Positions 25,401-38,800 of a stretch of DNA of 64,000 bases are shown piece by piece. The notes below the pieces were generated by a model, which saw only the letters and a list, made by a program, of their open reading frames with translations, did not search any database and was not told the origin of the DNA. A program made the position numbers and the translations under genes. Origin of the DNA: Acanthaster planci (Eukaryota > Echinodermata > Asteroidea > Valvatida > Acanthasteridae). How positions within the stretch are numbered: the stretch's first letter is position 1; each line of letters opens with the position of its first letter. Where the stretch lies: the NCBI RefSeq assembly GCF_001949145.1, contig NW_019091729.1, forward strand, positions 96,015 through 160,014, in the 5' to 3' direction.

Positions 25401-28400
25401 ATAAACCGGTTATAAATGACTGATAATGAAACGACAGTAATAAATCAAAAGTGCGATGACCTCTTTTAATTCTGTTACGATTCGACGTATAGATTCGACG
25501 ATGTCATAAAACATTGCATGTAACATCATGTAATGGATAAAAAATACTAATGGTGTGAAGCAAGAATTCAACGCGTTCTGTGATATCAAGCAAGCGTAAC
25601 TGATCATTCATTTGAAGCCACTTTTTTGGATACCCTATACTAAATAGTAACCTTTCTTTTCTCTAAATTTAGAAACCGACCTGTAAGGTGATGCGTTGTT
25701 CAAAGTTTTCTACAGTGGCGCCAGTTGCTCTAGGAAACCTGACCTCAGTGATCCAGTCCGGCTTACATGTAGTTATAAACCTGTGTGACTTCTCTCAATC
25801 ACAGAAACTGTAACTTTATGATTTATGTATTCTCTAAAGAGATGGATGTAATTGGCAAACGCGTTATTGTCTCACCGAAAGAATTTGCTGCTGGGTGGTT
25901 GGTAAATTTGACTTTGCTAAAGTTTGAACTTCTATAAAGTTGGACTTTCTTTGCTTGACTTTCATCCACAGACAGGCGCTCTTTGTGTTGCTTCGGTGCC
26001 ATATGGCATACATGCAACTGACATTTCCGACTAGGAATCCCCGTTGGTCTTCATATTTTCCACCATCAAACTATGCATGAAACGTCTCTGTAAATTCGGG
26101 GTATTTACACCTCATCCAGGCACATTCGATTCCCTCCAAAAACAATCTATTTACAAGAGAGGGATACAGGATTAATGTCGACTTTTTCCATGGTGGCACA
26201 GGAAGCGCCCTCATTATGCCAATGTTTTGTAATTCAAAACTGTGATATGAAGCGTTTTAAGCAAAGCATCTACCGGCATGTACAAAAATTCATATTTGAG
26301 GTTTGATATATGTGATTTTTAAGCCGCTTTAAGATGTGATAAAATCTGAGTTGAGGGCCTGCTTCGAATATCCTCAAACTCATAAATGAAATGTGACATT
26401 TTCATTTCGTTGTGAGATTAAATTCACAGTAGTCTCAGCCCGAGGCTGTTTTGGATCATTCTACATGACTGGCTCTATCACAGGGTCTTTTCATATTCCC
26501 GCGGGAATCCGTCGAATATTTCCTCTCAAATATTGTTTGTTCAAGGTCAGTGATGTGGGGTCTTGTCATTCGGCAAATTCTAAGTATCGGTCACAAAGCA
26601 CGAAATATTAAAGCCTCTGGCAGGACTGTTTTTTTTTTGTTTTTTGTTTTTTGCGGTGACGTGATATCACTGTCATTCAAGAAAAAATCATATAGTTTCA
26701 GGCGAAAAGAAATAAAGTTTCTCCACTGGGTGGTTGTTTCTTTAACCATAAGAGTTATCAGTAGGCTATCACTCACTTGCTCGATGTAGAATTGAAATAA
26801 CGGAATTTTAGGACAGAGTGGAAGTTGGGAGTGATCATCCATAAATCTTTTCGGGATCTCATTGCATTATGGGATTGGATGACAAACGCGCAAGGCATGT
26901 TATATACAAACATATTGGAATGTGAACTGGGTATTGAAAACAATTGTTTAGTACGTGTTTTTTTTTATTTGAAACAGTTTCTCGGAGATACTGCAACTGT
27001 GCACCTGTCTGTGGGTGGAACTTGTAATTGAGAAAAGTCTGAAGAAACTAATTAATCAATGTTTGACTGGTTCACATCCTGCATGGGTTTGAGCATAAAA
27101 TGCATTGCTTGAAAGAAGTTTTCATCCAATCCCAGGATGCATTGAGAATGTCCGAGACGCTCATTGGCTGAAACTCATATGTTTATCTTTGCAATCCATT
27201 TGACATTTCCAATCTGCTATTTTACAAAGCTTGTACGATATGAACATTCCTGATCCGGATATGATCCCGTGATCAAATATTTCAGCCTGTGACAAATGCT
27301 ATATTGACAGGCTGATGTAAAGGCGCTCTGTCCAAAGTGGTAGAGCAAGCCTGGGAACTGGGAACTGATTTTCTTTATAGTATAACACGAAGGGGTCTTG
27401 GTCAGGTTTTCATCATCCGACGCAAATTCTCTACTCTTGGCGCCGTCATTATGGCACCCCTTTTAATATCATAATAAATATACACCATCGTCTTATCATA
27501 AAAGGCATTTGTTACATTGTTTTGATAACATCGGAGAGTATGTGTATACCACTTCTTCCAAGTACGTGGTGACTCCTAGCTCGCTTCTTGAAGTTTGTTG
27601 GATAGAGATTAAACACTCACATTCCGCAGCTATTACCAGTAACTCTAGTTTAGCTGCCAGACACTCCGTCAATCAGTTCAATTCATCTGCAAGGTCGTGC
27701 AACTCTTGTTATCTGTTATAGAAAATGCTACTTGAAGTTTAATATTTCACAGAAAATATTTGGTTTCCGTGATAAAGTTATATCAAGTAGACACTAGACA
27801 GCTAATTTCAGCGTTTTGACGTGAGTTATGATAACAAGGGAATTACTGGTGAGGGCGTTACGGTATAGACGTCCCTTTTATATCGTTCTTACCATCGATA
27901 CGACTAGCGACACGAGTCGTTTTATTCTTTGGCCTGCGTAACTCTAGTCCGTTGCTGTGTAACTTTAGTCACAAGTTGACATTCCTGTAAAACATATTCG
28001 ACTGAGATTACATCGCCTTCAAATCTTGTGTGTGTTAACGGTCTCATTAGTGATTTGCAGGTCTTTGTAATATTGCATGCACGTTTGTTTAGAGGAAAAT
28101 TTCTGTAATGTGAGACTTGTCTTGATATTTTGGAGTAATGATAAGATAATGAATACATTCCTCTAGTCTTTCGTATATCCATGTTCACTGTTTTTCACAT
28201 TAGTTTTGATTTTTGTTATCAGCCTATTTGCTTTGAATTTCGTTTCCAGTACAGGCTCTTCATTTTAGAATTAACTTTCGGATAATTTTAGCTGTGTTAA
28301 ATATTGATACTTTTTATAAACGCCAGTTTTCGAGTAATTTTAAAGGGTCATACGCGTACAGTACAATCTGTACTCACCAGTACCTTTCAGAAATTAATGG

Positions 28401-30381
28401 GCGAGGTTATCTCGCCAATCTTGCTGAATTTCTGTGACTGCATCAACCTTTCCCTTATTGGAGAAATATGCCGGTCGTTCATAGCACGCCTGGCACGTCG
28501 CACAAATGACTGTGAATCTGTCACTAGGAAATAACTGCTGATATAAATTTGCGGCACGGTTTCTTCCGACGATGGCCTTATTTTGGCCAATTAAAAAGTT
28601 ATTTGCTGTTTTTGTGGACCCTCGTAGGTGTTTTCCACAGATCGCGGGCTGAGTGTTGAGCAATGCAGTAAATCACATGCACGTGCAGTAATTTACTCGT
28701 AATTTAGCAAGATGCAGCCAGCCAATCCGAGGTATATATGTGAAAACATCTCAGCAGCTCTTTGCCATTATCACTGCGCTTGCCACAAAAATTCGTAACC
28801 ACTGGAAATTGGATACTACAATACGGTTCATGATAATTGGACAAAATATTGTCATGTCAAGTGACATCACGGGCTTGTGTCACGTTGACAGTATGCAGTC
28901 GTAGGGCCTATCCTTTGCTGAATGAATTCCCTCGCAGAGACATTGGAATGTAATGAGATGATTTTTTTTTCTTTTTCTGTCGTTTCAGAGGATACTTACT
29001 GCAAGGAAGACGTCATTGATAACCAAACAATGCTTCTTCGTCTGATGGATACTGCACATGGGGTATACGAATAAAGAAGCTGAATTAACCCCTCAGTCTT
29101 TGAAAGGATACGACCATGACTATTCCTTCTTTGTTTATTTCCTCCTCATTTTCTGTATTTTCCTTCCCTGATTCTAGGGAACAACACTTGAATGCTTTTC
29201 CCCCTTGAAAAAGTTAACACGAGTTCACTAGTTTTCCGCCGAACATTATTGAATTGGTAATCTTAGGCGTAAAAATGAAAAAAAAATCGAAATTTATTCA
29301 AATCTTAAAAATTATTACATAAAAAAGTTCCCTGGATTGTATAAAAACTGCAAACAACAATAATGCCTCCCCCAAAACTTCGTTGTTTCGTTTTTTAGTT
29401 CTTACAAATTTCTATTTTTTTCTCGATTTTTTTCTTGGGGGTGTTTTTGCCAGGACGCGGAGAATCTTGAGCGCTACATCCAATGGGCTGATGGCCTTGT
29501 AGTCGTGTATAGCATCACCAGCAAACACAGCTTCAACTATGCCAAAAATCTACTGCAAGAAGTCTCTGAGCTGCAGAAGACCAGAGATACACACGAGGCG
29601 CCCGTGGTTCTTGTTGGAAACAAAAATGAGATGGAGAGATATAGGTGAGTTATACTACAGATGAGGGTAGCTATTGTAATCAGTGTCAAAGGGGAAATAC
29701 TCGTGAAGTCTTTTAATAAAAAAAATCTTGGAGATAAAAATACTGGCTCTGTTTGAGCTATGTCTGAAACTGAGACATTTATACCAATTACGAAAAGGAC
29801 GATTTGGAAGGAAAACATAACAAACAGCCTAAGTTTTTAGCAAAAAATGTATCAAGTTTCCCGTGAATTTCGAAATAAAAATCGCTGAAGGAATTTTAAA
29901 TTTTATGTCAGCTCTGAATAGCTTTTGATCCATTTGATAGTTTTGGGCTCCTAAATGTGCTCGAAGAATTCTTTCTTTCCTTGTACGTGCACAACCTTTG
30001 ATTCACTTGCGGCCTTTTCATCACAACAATCCTCATTTTCTTGTTTTTTTTTTGACAAACAGACAAGTTAGCAAGCTGGACGGTAGTTCTTTGGCCACGC
30101 AGTACGCATGCTCATACTACGAAGTCTCGGCAGCTGGAGAATTTGAGGATGTGGAAAGTGTCTTTCACGAGACTGTTCGCGAGATCCGGCGAGAAGCTGA
30201 GCGACATATGCCTCTTAAGCCACTTTTTATTAGTGAAGAAAAGACTGTCCCAGCATCGCCTCCGTCGTCAAGAAAGGACCGGGATCGTGCCAAATCTCCC
30301 CAGCCTAAGGCGCCCAGAGTGCTGCAAAAGAGAACAGTATCTAGCTTCAAGTTCTTCAACAAAGGATTCAAAATATTTTGA
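13407..30381 (+). CDS. RASL12: RASL12-type Ras-like small GTPase
   Basis: The five coding exons are 13407-13509, 17722-17778, 28989-29062, 29454-29644 and 30063-30381. All have GT-AG borders and matching phases, giving 247 residues. The ATG has A at -3. The G domain shows the P-loop G27-S-L-G-V-G-K-S34, YDPT (T52), a G3 region D74-T-A-H-G, a G4 region N134-K-N-E and a G5 region EVSAA. A basic, Ser/Pro-rich tail ends NKGFKIF with no CAAX box. The PLFISEE block and the KGFKIF end, together with the ERY..WA..LVVYS block, match the RASL12 (Ris) branch next to RERG. Family members are poorly characterised Ras-like proteins lacking prenylation. Unusual points are H in place of the G3 glycine, no Gln61 equivalent, and NKxE in place of NKxD. 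These predict weak intrinsic GTP hydrolysis and altered nucleotide specificity. Confidence 0.92.
17041..17187. repeat. Dispersed repeat, copy 1
   Basis: This block (cactcacacg ... gaagaggcatgtaacgcgcgcg ... ctaattctg) matches 56491-56646 in the same orientation with scattered differences. It is rich in CG compared with its surroundings. It lies in RASL12 intron 1, and no coding capacity was seen. Confidence 0.75.
17779..28988 (+). other. RASL12 intron 2 (11.2 kb)
   Basis: The intron lies between donor ggtaagtgc and acceptor tcgtttcag. No other gene is supported inside it. It is AT-rich with many poly-T runs and only short open stretches. The one element singled out is the CRE-type palindrome at 24158-24177. 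A large second intron is a usual site for enhancers, but none can be named from sequence. Confidence 0.7.
24158..24177. promoter_or_regulatory. 20-bp perfect palindrome with CRE core
   Basis: The sequence tatgcatgacgtcatgcata is its own reverse complement and centres on TGACGTCA, the consensus full CRE bound by CREB/ATF dimers. It lies in RASL12 intron 2. Binding is inferred. Confidence 0.5.
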
Positions 30382-31387
30382 AGGACAAACAGTCGTCTTG
30401 CTGATTTTCCATACATTTTCTTACTTTTGAGCAGATGATTGGCACTGTCATAATGCGTCATGAGTTGGGCCTCCATTAGTTTTGTCGCTCCTGAACTTTT
30501 TAATTGTTGAATAGCCAGACATGACCTCGAAGTAATTTTACTCGTCCGAGACGGAGGTCGAAGGCATTGTGGGCCAGTGTCACTTGCAGCATTAATATCT
30601 AAGCAGTGAACACTGCTTGGAAGAACCTTCGTCTGTGGAGATCATGTGACACTAACAGGCGATCAAACATGTGTTGCCCTGGTGACAGGGTTATGGCAGG
30701 TGTCTATCAATATCGAGGGACAACCACAGGTGGCTTACACTCTACTAAAGGTCATAATTTTGTACTATGTGACCTGGTGTGACAGATGCCGACGCGGTCA
30801 GTCAACTTAAATGACCATTTGAAATAACCCACACCCTTGAGGTGACATATTCGTGTGGGATAAACTATCTTTATACCGCTGGGTAGTTGACAAACATCCT
30901 ACCAATAATTCCATTTTAGTTACACATGGTCAGTCCTACATGTACAGTACATCTTAACAAGCTTGAACCACTGTCGAGCATTACATTGTTTGTAAATAAT
31001 TTTCTTAAAGAGAAACCTTTTTCAGGGTGTCGGTCAGTTTTCCAACGATGGAGTTTTCACTAACATGGAACAGGAAGACTAAAACCTAGACAATACGGGC
31101 GATTCACAATAGTGCGCCACCAAGAGTTTGCAAGGCGTTGGCCAATCACAACGCGCGAAATCTGTCGACCCTTTCCAAACGTGCGTTTGGTCGACAGATT
31201 TCGCGCACTGTAATTGGCCAACGCGTTGTAAATTCTTGGTGGCGCACTATTGTGAAACGGCCATATTTCTAATAGATTTTGAAGTTTACGGTCCATGTGT
31301 TGTCTGTTCTGTATGAATCGTTAAGTGAAGTACTCCGTATCTATGAAGTACCCAAATTTGATGACAGTGTATTTGCGTCGCATTAAA
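30382..31387 (+). other. Probable RASL12 3' UTR and flank
   Basis: No gene is supported here. ATTAAA at 31382-31387 is one possible poly(A) signal, and AATAAA at 32301-32306 is a later alternative. The palindromic element at 31097-31262 would fall inside the 3' UTR under either choice. Confidence 0.3.
31097..31262. mobile_element. Palindromic MITE
   Basis: Arms of about 68 bp run from ttcacaatagtgcgccacca (from 31103) to its near-exact complement ending at 31256. A short asymmetric centre around ccaaacgtgcgtttgg (31175-31190) separates them. The ends gggcgattcacaatag and ctattgtgaaacggcc are imperfect inverted repeats. No reading frame is present. RNA from this region would fold into a long hairpin. 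Confidence 0.75.
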
Positions 31388-32789
31388 CTATCGGATAACG
31401 ATGTTTGTATAGTAATTACCTGAACCTTTTTTTGACTAGAGGGAAAGTCAGCCTACACTCCCTTCAGACGCTCCCTCTAACCACAACTAGCCTCTCGTCG
31501 TCTTTACCCATCAAACTTTCCTTTATCAAGTCACATGTCTATAGTTATTTTGACCTATCAATCAGGTGACATTTTCCAATCATTGTTGTCTTTCAGTAAA
31601 ATTAAATTTAACAGAATTGTTAAAAATCCTGGTTTTCAATCTGATTAGTGAATAGAGAGGAGTCGTTATGTATTTTATCTTGTTCATCAATGTCGTAAGA
31701 ACACTAGCACTGTCGGGATAAATCAAACTATAAAATTGCAACGAAACGAAATTCCCCTTTACATTAGGTATTGATTTCATAATTATCTCTTGCTATGAAA
31801 GACAAAAGCTACCGATAAACTGGCATGTTTAAAGTGGGATGACGTGTTGTTTAGGCAATCTTCGTTGAAAAAATATTTAGTTTGTTTGTTTGTTTGGTTT
31901 TTGTTTGTTTTTTTTGCACACACATTTTTTAAATGCTGAACAGGTTTGAAGTAGCGCTGCCATTTCAGATGAATACCATGAGACAACTCGGGAATTTTCC
32001 TGAAGCAGTTTGTGATAGTATTTAATTATACTTCGGCTCTTGTTTTCTGGGGAACTGAAGGGAGTTCATATGTTTAATTAAATTTGGAATTTCAGTAATT
32101 TATTGTGCTTAGCATTCATTGTGTAATTGGATAATTTTATACCATGAAAAGAGTACATTTGACAGGATTGGAAGGCATCGGCAGGTCCATGGGAAAGTAA
32201 CGGGGGCCACCCCCACACACAAACCGAGAAAGAAGCATTTCGAAAAAAGATGTCTATTTCCCTTCCTCCCTAAAAAGTCTCGAAATGTAGCCACACATTT
32301 AATAAAGAAATCCTTCAGTTTTGCCTAACTCCCCCTCAACAAAAATCCATTGAAATTTTGGTGTTTTTTGTCTACCCGTGTCTTTGGTTAGAATGCGAAC
32401 ATTTCTCATGATAAGACGAAAGACTTCTTTTGCAGTGGGTTGCTCTTCATACAAACTTCATAATTAAAAGCTCGAAATACATGTACATATAGTTATTGAC
32501 GAAATAGTGTTGCTGAAGAAAATAAAAATGTGAACTGTGCTTGCCAACAAAATTTGTTCGATGTTGTTTTGTCCATTGTCAACCGTATAGGCATTGGGGA
32601 GAAGGTTGTGCCCATGATCATTGGCTTTTTGGAGCCTGAATTTATTTAATGAAAAGACTGAGACCCAGACCAGAAAAGGGAGAATATTTCCAAAACGAAA
32701 ACTGGCTTTGTGAAAGGTTTGTGGGTTCCTTAGGTAAGAATCTGAAGACGTTCTGACAGCTTGTCTCATGGCGCACGAGTGCCGGTGCC

Positions 32790-34340
32790 AGGCATACTAG
32801 TCTCATTACGAAACGCACCTTCTTGTCTTCTGTCATCAGACGGTATTCTACACAACACCACCATTTGAACGGACGAACACTGGCGTATGCGAAAGAGGCC
32901 ACTTCTTTTGTCAGATTCCTTTGGTGAATCTTGCCCGAACAATAAAATGTTTCAAGGCTTACGGAGGATTAGACGCCGCTATCTTTCGTCACGTCTGAGT
33001 GAATAACAAAGGGGAGAATTGAAGCAGAAAACATCAGAAAACTCGCCTCTGACAGCATTTTAGGAAACAAAATCATGTTTTGTGAAGAGGAAATTGCATA
33101 ACAAATCTACTCATAGTTTCAAAATTCCCTAATTCGCCTGAATAAAAAAGTTGGCTTTTTAGGACTGGCTGGTTCTTTGCTAAAACTTTCTCACAGCCAC
33201 CATTGGTGGCGCTATGACATTGAAAGTCCGCGGTGCAATTGATATGCACGATGCGCGCGGCAATGGGAAACACCGATATGGGCATTTCCGTAGTATAGCG
33301 CCCGCCATACGGTCATGCACAATGCGCATGTTCCTTGGAAACGCCGAAATGGCCAATTTTGTGGCTCGCTATGCTGTATACACGTGTGCATGATCGACCG
33401 TGTACAAAAATGCCCATATCGGCGGTCCAAATCGGATTTTCTTAACGGTCCAAACCGCTGGTTGCCCGTTTTGTGTTAGTTTTGGCCTACGCAGGCGGGA
33501 ACCAGTACTGCTCGGCAAATTCGGCAGTAGCCTTATGAAAAGTAGTAAAATAATGTTTTTGCTCACGAGGGAAATAAATAAATAGAAACTCCAGTGCCAG
33601 CTCAGATAGTCTGATCAAATTTGAAAGGAAGTTTTGATGCAAACAGGCTAAAAACCCTGGTTATTTAGGATTTGCTTGAAACGGGATGATGGGGGTACGT
33701 ATAATGTACAATATCGGAGAAAAAGACTCATAGGGCAAGGACAGTTAAATAATTATGCTGCTTTTGATAATCTGAGAAATTATGTAGAAAAAAGCAGGTT
33801 GTGAGCCCCCTGCCCCCGTTACAGAGCCCAACCCCCACCGCTTAATTGTTACTGCACTCAGAATACATAACGGGGTGCAAGCAGAAGAGAAACTGAGAAA
33901 TGTCGGGGTTTGATTCTCAAGGGAAAAAACACAAATGGACTGGGACTGTCTTTGCTATAGCGCCACCAACGTCGAGTAGGAGAAAGTTTTCACAAGGAAC
34001 CCACCAGTCCTGAAAAGCCAACTTTTTATTCCGACCGAGATTTTAAAATTTGAGATTATGGGCAGGTTTGTTATGTGATTTCCTCTACAAAAAACGTCAT
34101 TTTGTTGCTTAAAATGCTTTAGAAGGCGAGTTTTTCGAGATTTTCTGCTTCAATTCTCCCTATTGTTGTTCACTCAACCGTAACGAAAGATAGCGGCGTT
34201 TAATCCTCCGTAAGCCTCGAATCTTTTTTATTGTTCAGGAGAGACGGAACAAAAGAATCCAACAAAAGAATTGGTCTCTTTTTCAGCCGAAGTACCATTC
34301 CGTGTGCGTGTGTGGAAAGAGACTAGTGTGCAAAACGGCT
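32790..34340. mobile_element. Large foldback (long inverted repeat) element
   Basis: The arm 32953-33215 (caaggcttacggaggattag ... ggtggcgctatga) is matched in reverse complement by 33957-34220. Weaker similarity extends outward to about 32790 and 34340, for example gcatactagtctc against gagactagtgtgc. The arms diverge by small indels, so the element is old. The 740-bp centre contains smaller direct and inverted repeats around accgatatgggcattt. No transposase frame was seen. This looks like a foldback DNA transposon or an inverted duplication. Confidence 0.6.
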
Positions 34341-34499
34341 CGTATTCGCCCCCAATTCACGAAAGGGCAGACCGTGGGTTCCCCTTTCATTCTATTCCCA
34401 TTGCGCCACACCTTTCCTCCACTCTTGCTATTGGCTCCTTGCCATCACGTGTTCTGCTAGACTCTTAGTATTGCGTAGGCCCTGTCATTTTGTCGGCGG

Positions 34500-35836
34500 G
34501 TTTTCAGCCAAACAGTATCACACTGTCGGAGTCTCCCAGTGTTGCCAACAAGACGTGCATTTACACCTTGTTAGGACGCTCAGAATGTACAAGATCTGAT
34601 TAAATTTTGATGCAGTTTTCTGTATTTGTTCCGAAGTTCCATATGATCATGGTCCCTCCATGGTCTAAAGCAACTAGCTACTGTAAGTATTGACCTCTAA
34701 AAAATATTTCCAAGGGAAACCTAATCATTCTTTCCTCAAGGAAAACAGGGTGTGGCATATTGAAGTCAAATTCCTCAGTCTTGGTTTCAGCCTTGTGTAG
34801 GTTGAGTTTATTTTTCATTACTAGTTGCTGGTTCACTCCAATCGTCTCTAGTAAGCTTCTAAAAACGTTTCCCAGAAAAAAGGTTGCATCCTGACTTCAC
34901 TCCAGCAGTTGTGTACAAAGACTATGGGGAGTGAAGAGAATTTTCATGTATTTCTTAACAAAATTGGAAAATGTTTCTCAATTCCAAATTCAGGCCTTTC
35001 CAGCATTTCTGCAATGTCTGACCTTGATTGAGATATAGTATAAAAGAGTACAATTCGACATTCTTTCCCACTCCCAAACGATTAAAATTGAGCAAATTAT
35101 TTGTGCTTTCTATTTAAATTTTCATCTGTGGTGAATTCAAATTTTTGTGGGAAATATTTTTTATAAAAGAAATAGAGCTTCAAATTCAGAATCGAATTGT
35201 CCTTTTTTTTAAAAGCAATTATCCTCATAATGTGAACCAATTTTTAACCTGAGACAAACGGACACTTAAAATCAAACTGATACATTTTTTTACTTTAATT
35301 AGTCGAACTCAAACAGAGCAATGACTTTTGTCAAGAAACCTTAAAAAGCTCATTTAAGTTAAACTATTGAATAACTGATTGCGGCAAAATTAAAGGAAGG
35401 TCCATATTACAGCCTTATGTGCTTACTAATCTGNAGAAAACTATCAAATCTAAATTCAATACATAGAATTCAAAGTTAACTCAAATATTTCTCTATTTTC
35501 TCCCCTTCATCTACAACGAGTCCATCTTCACATTGGATCCTTTCCGTACTCCAACATCTGAGTGATCTTCAAGCTACTACTGCCTTCAATGAGAGGGACC
35601 AATTGATGTATAACGTTGCTGAAGACATCTTGAACTCAGTCTCGTAATGAGGAGACACTGAAGACAACGGAGGACAGCCCAGCTGAAATTCCTACCAGGA
35701 CAAGAGAAATAAAGCCAATTGAAGCACTTTCAAATCTGAAGACAATTTCTTCAACTGAACTCAACTATTTTGATCGAATAGGAGATATGCATTTGATCAA
35801 AGATTTTACTTTGTCCATAAACTTGACAACTTTCCT
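34500..35836. other. Intergenic, no supported gene
   Basis: AT-rich DNA with no convincing coding region. TTTATT near 34808, AATAAA on the - strand, could end the - strand gene whose stop lies at 35837. That assignment is weak. Confidence 0.35.
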
Positions 35837-38800
35837 TTAGCAATGCAACAGTTGACTTTTTAATGCATTCTGCAATAAATGACTGTAAAACACCTTGGCT
35901 AAATAGTTTGAAAAAGATTGAAAATAGTTGCCCTTACAAATCCTTTCAACGGGACATGGGACTCCTGCACTGGATTCTAAGTTGTGAAATCGCCGACAGG
36001 ATTCAGGAGTGAACTTCAGCATGAACTCTGACTTTCAGAATTGATTTATACAAAGATTTGTTGGTAACATTTTGTAGAATGAAAAACAAAATTGTTTTGG
36101 AGTGTGTGGTGCACTCCTGGTGTGTTTAAAGATTCTTCCAATGAGGTCCAAAAACTTGCTCCAATTTCAGATTCAAACTTGAGTAACCTTTCCAAAGCAG
36201 TGACTCTATTCCCCAAGCCTTAAGTAACTCAACAGCAATTGCTAATGCATGCACAGTCCTTGTGGCATAAAACGGTTTTAGACAATTTCTNNNNNNNNNN
36301 NNNNNNNNNNNNNNNNNNNNNNNNNNNNNNNNNNNNNNNNNNNNNNNNNNNNNNNNNNNNNNNNNNNNNNNNNNNNNNNNNNNNNNNNNNNNNNNNNNNN
36401 NNNNNNNNNNNNNNNNNNNNNNNNNNNNNNNNNNNNNNNNNNNNNNNNNNNNNNNNNNNNNNNNNNNNNNNNNNNNNNNNNNNNNNNNNNNNNNNNNNNN
36501 NNNNNNNNNNNNNNNNNNNNNNNNNNNNNNNNNNNNNNNNNNNNNNAAATGTTTCATTTTAAACTCTGTCTTGCCATGTCAAAGTCTGATCTTTTTAAGG
36601 TGTAGACAATGAAAATTATGAAAATATTATTCATGCTTTGAATCTCATTGCCCAAAACTGTTTCTAGAATATTTGAAAAATAATTGGTGAATGAACTTTT
36701 GACAAATTCAAAATTTATAGCCTCATTATCAGTGACGTTTTGTACCAACAGCTTAGAAATTTGACACAAAAGTAAAGGTACTATCATGCACACAAAATAT
36801 GATAACAAAATAATGAAAATAGCACAAATATTACTTGCCTCGACATCAACTGGCAACTTCTCAACTAAGTGGTCAACCAAGGATATTTGTAACCTGTTAC
36901 TGAAAGTCAAGTCTATTTGTTTACAAACATGCCAAGAAAAGAATCCAAAGCATTTTGAAATCAAAATAATTGAAGCCAAACTCTGAATGCATATTCAAAT
37001 CAGGAGTCTTGAAAGGACTTCACCATTTTATCAAATGCAAGTTTCAGATTACCATCTCAAAATGCATGTTGACAATATGTCGCCTTTTCAACAATTGAAC
37101 TGTTGACAAGTAATTTCAAAGATGAATACGGAGATCTGAAGACTAAAAACATGATTTAATTATTCAAACTTGCTGAAAGTAACAGGTTACAAAATTTAAG
37201 GTATTGCTTCTTACCTTGCCAAGTGACCTTTGACAGCCAATGAAGCTTGCGTGTGCGTTTGTGTCATGACTGACCCAGGCCCTCTCCTGCAAAAAAAAAT
37301 TCAATTTAAAATTATTCAGGCGCATGAGCTAGTAAAAAACTGACAGGCAACATCCCATGTTCAGGCATGCAGTTTACCTAAATGGTAAACCTGGAACAGT
37401 CCCCATTTTGGTTCAAAGGTCACTGATTAGGGTAGGCAATGATACCTTAAATGGCTACAGTGAATCTTGATACGTGTCCTGTGGTCTAACCTTTGGTAAT
37501 TTGTATATGATCTCCAAGTATAGAGGTTGTATACAAATTACAAAGGGTGTGGCTATAGTATGCATATTCATGATGCAATGTAGCCGCTTTAGGGGAGGAG
37601 CCAGAAACGTGTACATGGAAGGGGAACCACAAAGGCTTCTGGAGTTAAACTTTGACACCTCAGAAACCTTTGCTGTTGCCCCAAGACCATGTGCTAGATT
37701 CTGGGTCAATCCTCTAAAGAATCCTTGGTTGACTACTTTCTTGAAATCCTCCTTGCATGGAGGAGAGGGGGGCTTTTTGATTTGTGAGAAATAAAGACAA
37801 AGGGACACCTTATTCAAATTTTCTGTGTGAATTTATTCTAGGGGACCCCTATTCATTTTTTAATTTAAAATAAAAAAAAAAAAGCAGCAGTGTTGTGCTA
37901 AACATACGTTGCTGGTTGGCGCCCTCTACTGTCTAGGGCGTGTGGCAGTCTGTGGTCCAGGTACTGTGGTTGATATACCTATTGTTCAGCAAAATCCACT
38001 GATGTGCTACTGGCGCTCTGCACCACTGGTATCCTGCCCCACATAATTATACATGCATTTCACTTCATTGAAAAACAAACAGTGGCCAAAACAAAGGTCC
38101 GAAAGGATTCACTGTTGCCGACCTAATCTTTGCCGAGTCTGTATGAGGTGTTTCACGGACGTCATCCCCTGTTCGGGCAACCAGGCTGCAAAATTTTGGA
38201 ATGTATTTTGGACGTGAACTTTAGTGGAAAAAAGTAAAAACTGAGAAAGCTGTTTTTGAATGGACTTTTCCACTTCATTTCCAATTGAGTCCCAGACCAT
38301 CAAAATAACAACAACCTCGGCCTAGATGATGACGTGCGAATCAGAGAAACACATTCTTACATGGCTGACAGCTTTATATATAATTTGACAAAGTTTGGGG
38401 GAAAAATACTTCAGATAAACCCAACTCTCTTAAGAAGCTGTCCAATGAATGTACTGAAGTGCAGTACTTGTCAATAATTTTGTTTTCACTTGTGAAGGAA
38501 GAACCACACATTGTATGAGAAATGTTTTCATCAAGTAACAATTCCAAAGTTTTCAGCACTTTTATCTTTTGAAAAACAAAATCCACAAGAACAAAATTCC
38601 GTTTTTAGACAGTGAAACTGATAAATAACAGTGTGTATTCACCAAAAAAGCTGTGTGGTTCAATTTGTCTTTCATTACCAGAAGCCTGGCAAAGCCTCTT
38701 AGGAAATACTGTAGATGACATTGGGTTTGTTAATAGCATACTCCTAGGGAATATGTTCTATATTTATTCCTATCCTGCTTGGAAAATATTAATAATAGGT

